Source of the DNA: an uncultured Saprospiraceae bacterium | GTDB taxonomy: Bacteria > Bacteroidota > Bacteroidia > Chitinophagales > Saprospiraceae | Direction: 5' to 3' | Assembly: GCA_937921825.1 (NCBI GenBank) | Contig: CAKZVK010000061.1 | Span: 1-64,000, forward strand | DNA length: 64,000 nucleotides | Shown here: piece after piece, positions 61,756-64,000 of the stretch | How positions within the stretch are numbered: the stretch's first letter is position 1 | How the letters are laid out: every line of letters starts with the position of its first letter | Notes under the pieces: model-generated | The model's database searches: none | Told to the model about the DNA's origin: nothing | What the model saw: the letters and a program-made list of their open reading frames with translations, nothing else | Translations under genes and position numbers: made by a program

Positions 61756-61791
61756 AGCTTAATTCAGTTTAATCTGAGTTAGGCTTTTTTT
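61756..61791 (+). terminator. Terminator after tRNA-Val
   Basis: AGCTTAATTCAG tttaat CTGAGTTAGGCT TTTTTT with G-U pairs. Confidence 0.7.
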
Positions 61792-61971
61792 ATGCCCTAT
61801 CTTATGGTGGCAAGATTACCAGATTCATAAGCAGAAAGAATAGGTAAATGCAAAAGAACTAAGTCTAATTTGAAATAAAAAATAGCACTACCACTCATGA
61901 TTTACCCCTATTTAGGGGTTTTCTATTTGTACAGAATCTTATTTATTGCAATAGATTAAATTCAATAAATC

Positions 61972-62091
61972 ATGAAAGCTTCAGCTCTAACAACTTCTGT
62001 CTTGCTGATTTTATTCAGCACTCTTGCTATAGCACAGGGTCCTTGCGACCCTATGGGAAAATTCAACAATACTCTTGACCACACAGACTGA
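61972..62091 (+). other. Detached signal-peptide ORF out of frame with downstream S74 protein
   Basis: MKASALTTSVLLILFSTLAIAQGPCDPMGKFNNTLDHTD*. Confidence 0.65.
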
Positions 62092-63286
62092 CGTAGACAA
62101 CTTCCAAAGCACCTACGGCGGAGCGACACCACCGTGCACAGAAGTCAATGTGATTTTGCAAGTGGGAGATTACACCAATACAACTTCCAACATTACGACT
62201 CTTGCGCCTCTGAGCGACCTTACTTCTGTCAATCAACTTATCATAGTAGATAATGATCAACTAACTTCCTTAGCTGGACTAGAAAATTTAAATCAAGCAG
62301 CCATCTCGAAAATTTCGATTTCAAGGAATGCTACTCTGACTGACATCTCACAGTTGTCTGGCATAGGACCCGCAGGTGGAGATGTAGGTATCGTCGACAA
62401 TCCTCAGCTGGCTGACCTAACTGGACTGGAGAACCTCAAAATATTTGGGACGGGCCTGCAGGTTAGAGACATGCCTTTGGTTACAAACCTAGATGTCTTT
62501 TCTTGTGTAAACAGAGTAGATGCACATCTAGTAATACAAGACAATGCTACTCTCTCCGATATTTCTGGTCTCTCTAATCTTACAACTTTTGGTGGAGGAG
62601 CAACTCAGACTTTTAACTTGAGTGGGAATCCAATGCTTTCGGATTGTAAAGCACTTTGTAATATCATACAAAATGTACTCCCTACCTTAAGCAATCTAAC
62701 GAAGACGATTCAGAATAATCTATTTGGTTGTGATTCGGAGAATGAAATTATTCTCAGCTGTGGCAACCATGGAATCTATGATGGCAGTGGCATAGTACCT
62801 ACTGGAACTGAAGTCACCGTAACCGATCTTAATTTTGATTCCGGCACTTTCTATATTGATGGTAGCGCTAACAAAATAGGGATAGGAACAACCACACCTT
62901 CATACATGCTAGATGTACTAGGAGATGTCGGCATCTCAGGCAGCATCTATGGTTTGTCTGATCAGAGACTTAAAAAGAATCAAGCTCCTATTCTAAATGC
63001 TATTTCTCTGATCACACAACTCAATCCTACCACCTACGAATTCAAATCAAAGGAATATGAATACTTACGACTGCCTGAGGATAAGCAATATGGATTTCTG
63101 GCTCAGGAGGTAGAGGAAATAATTCCAGAACTGATCTCTGCTCGTATCGTTTCTCCAGACGAAAGTTATAAGTCTATAAACTATAATGCTTTAATCTCTA
63201 TCATGGCTGCAGCTATTCAGGAACAGCAATCAGAAATAGAATTACTAAAACAAGAAGTAGAACAAATAAAGAGTAACAAAAAATAA
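62075..63286 (+). CDS. Surface protein with receptor-L/LRR-like N-terminus and C-terminal peptidase S74 chaperone domain; 5' end frameshifted
   Basis: LSDLTSVNQLIIVDNDQLTSLAGLENL; SDQRLKKNQAPILNAISLITQLNPTTYEFKSKEYEYLRLPEDKQYGFLAQEVEEIIPELI. Confidence 0.8.
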   Translation: MTTQTDVDNFQSTYGGATPPCTEVNVILQVGDYTNTTSNITTLAPLSDLTSVNQLIIVDNDQLTSLAGLENLNQAAISKISISRNATLTDISQLSGIGPAGGDVGIVDNPQLADLTGLENLKIFGTGLQVRDMPLVTNLDVFSCVNRVDAHLVIQDNATLSDISGLSNLTTFGGGATQTFNLSGNPMLSDCKALCNIIQNVLPTLSNLTKTIQNNLFGCDSENEIILSCGNHGIYDGSGIVPTGTEVTVTDLNFDSGTFYIDGSANKIGIGTTTPSYMLDVLGDVGISGSIYGLSDQRLKKNQAPILNAISLITQLNPTTYEFKSKEYEYLRLPEDKQYGFLAQEVEEIIPELISARIVSPDESYKSINYNALISIMAAAIQEQQSEIELLKQEVEQIKSNKK

Positions 63287-63311
63287 TCTCTTAATAACCA
63301 CTGAGTGCAAT

Positions 63312-63347
63312 AGCCACAGTATTTTACCAATGCTGTGGCTTTTTTTC
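63312..63347 (+). terminator. Rho-independent terminator after S74 gene
   Basis: AGCCACAGTATT...AATGCTGTGGCT followed by T7. Confidence 0.85.
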
Positions 63348-63357
63348 TGATAGCAAA

Positions 63358-63387
63358 AAGCCTGTCCCATTGAGATGGAACAGGCTT
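63358..63387. terminator. Second hairpin AAGCCTGTCCCAT-TGAG-ATGGAACAGGCTT
   Basis: 13-bp stem with one mismatch, tetraloop. Confidence 0.5.
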
Positions 63388-63640
63388 AATCTTGTTTTAG
63401 TTATTAAAAGATATTACCATAATTCAGAGACTTAAAAAGAAAGCCTCTTCCTAAGTTGCTTGTTTCGCTTATAAGACAAAATCAACTTAGATTTACCCTT
63501 CGATTCGAACCAGAATTAGTGTCGGATATCTTCCACTCAAAAGAGAACATTTTCACAAAAGACAAGCAGTAAACTTATTTGTATTTTTCCGTAAGAAATC
63601 GCTCCGAGAAGGGAGGGTAAAATCAAACAAGAACTGATAG

Positions 63641-64000
63641 ATGAAAGAGCAAAAAAACAAAAAGAACTTCTTCAAAATGACCTTAGGCTTTCTAGTTGGG
63701 ATTGCAATTTTTGGGCTTATATCTAATCTGAGTACTGATAAGAAGAAAGAAGAACCTCCAAAACAAGTAGACGCTGCAATCTTTGACCAATACCTCGTAC
63801 ATACTAAGATCAAGTCTAATAAAGACTCTAAGACTAAGGAACAATTAGAAGCCTACGAGCTCTATGCTCAACAAGATTTTGATCAGGCCATGCCTCTATT
63901 ACAGAAACTCTATGATGAGCAAAAAGACTATCTCGCTTATTACTATTTAGGAATCTGTTATTACTTCAAAGGTGATATCCCTATGGCAACCAAAATATTC
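63641..64000 (+). CDS. TPR-containing membrane-anchored protein (truncated by window edge)
   Basis: MKEQKNKKNFFKMTLGFLVGIAIFGLISNL...ALYAQQDFDQAM-type TPR region; open to window end. Confidence 0.7.
   Translation, partial: MKEQKNKKNFFKMTLGFLVGIAIFGLISNLSTDKKKEEPPKQVDAAIFDQYLVHTKIKSNKDSKTKEQLEAYELYAQQDFDQAMPLLQKLYDEQKDYLAYYYLGICYYFKGDIPMATKIF

Noticed and set aside
62063-62260. 65-aa minus-strand ORF
   Set aside because: Antisense to the S74 protein gene; no support.
63553-63813. 86-aa minus-strand ORF
   Set aside because: Overlaps the 5' part of the plus-strand TPR membrane protein starting at 63641, which has better coding features.

Overview
Chromosomal window from a Bacteroidota genome (Saprospiraceae-like by gene content; inferred, not tested). 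Two regions look accessory. (1) Positions ~370-1820 hold a three-gene toxin/antitoxin/SecB-like-chaperone (TAC-type) cassette. Its toxin ORF is broken by an apparent 1-nt frameshift, and a perfect 11-bp inverted repeat lies upstream. (2) Positions ~31.7-54.9 kb hold a minus-strand locus of secreted repeat proteins: 1324, 381, 4818 and 987 aa. The two largest lack a recognisable T9SS C-terminal sorting domain but end in related domains (...GG.TY...VTDANGC..stop). Each is followed directly by a smaller protein that does carry a T9SS sorting domain (type A or type B). A frameshifted remnant of the same C-terminal domain lies just upstream. The rest is mostly housekeeping: porZ, nadD, dnaN, an M16 peptidase, mreBCD-mrdA, folA, lpxK, a SAM-I riboswitch with metH, cysCDN beside a Wzz-like protein, yicC-gmk-apaG, HU, rng, NUDIX, tRNA-Cys and tRNA-Val. 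Small genes missed by the ORF track include a 30-aa mS38/bS22-like ribosomal protein and a 53-aa basic ORF in a hairpin-rich intergenic region. All calls come from reading the sequence and ORF translations; no database search was run.
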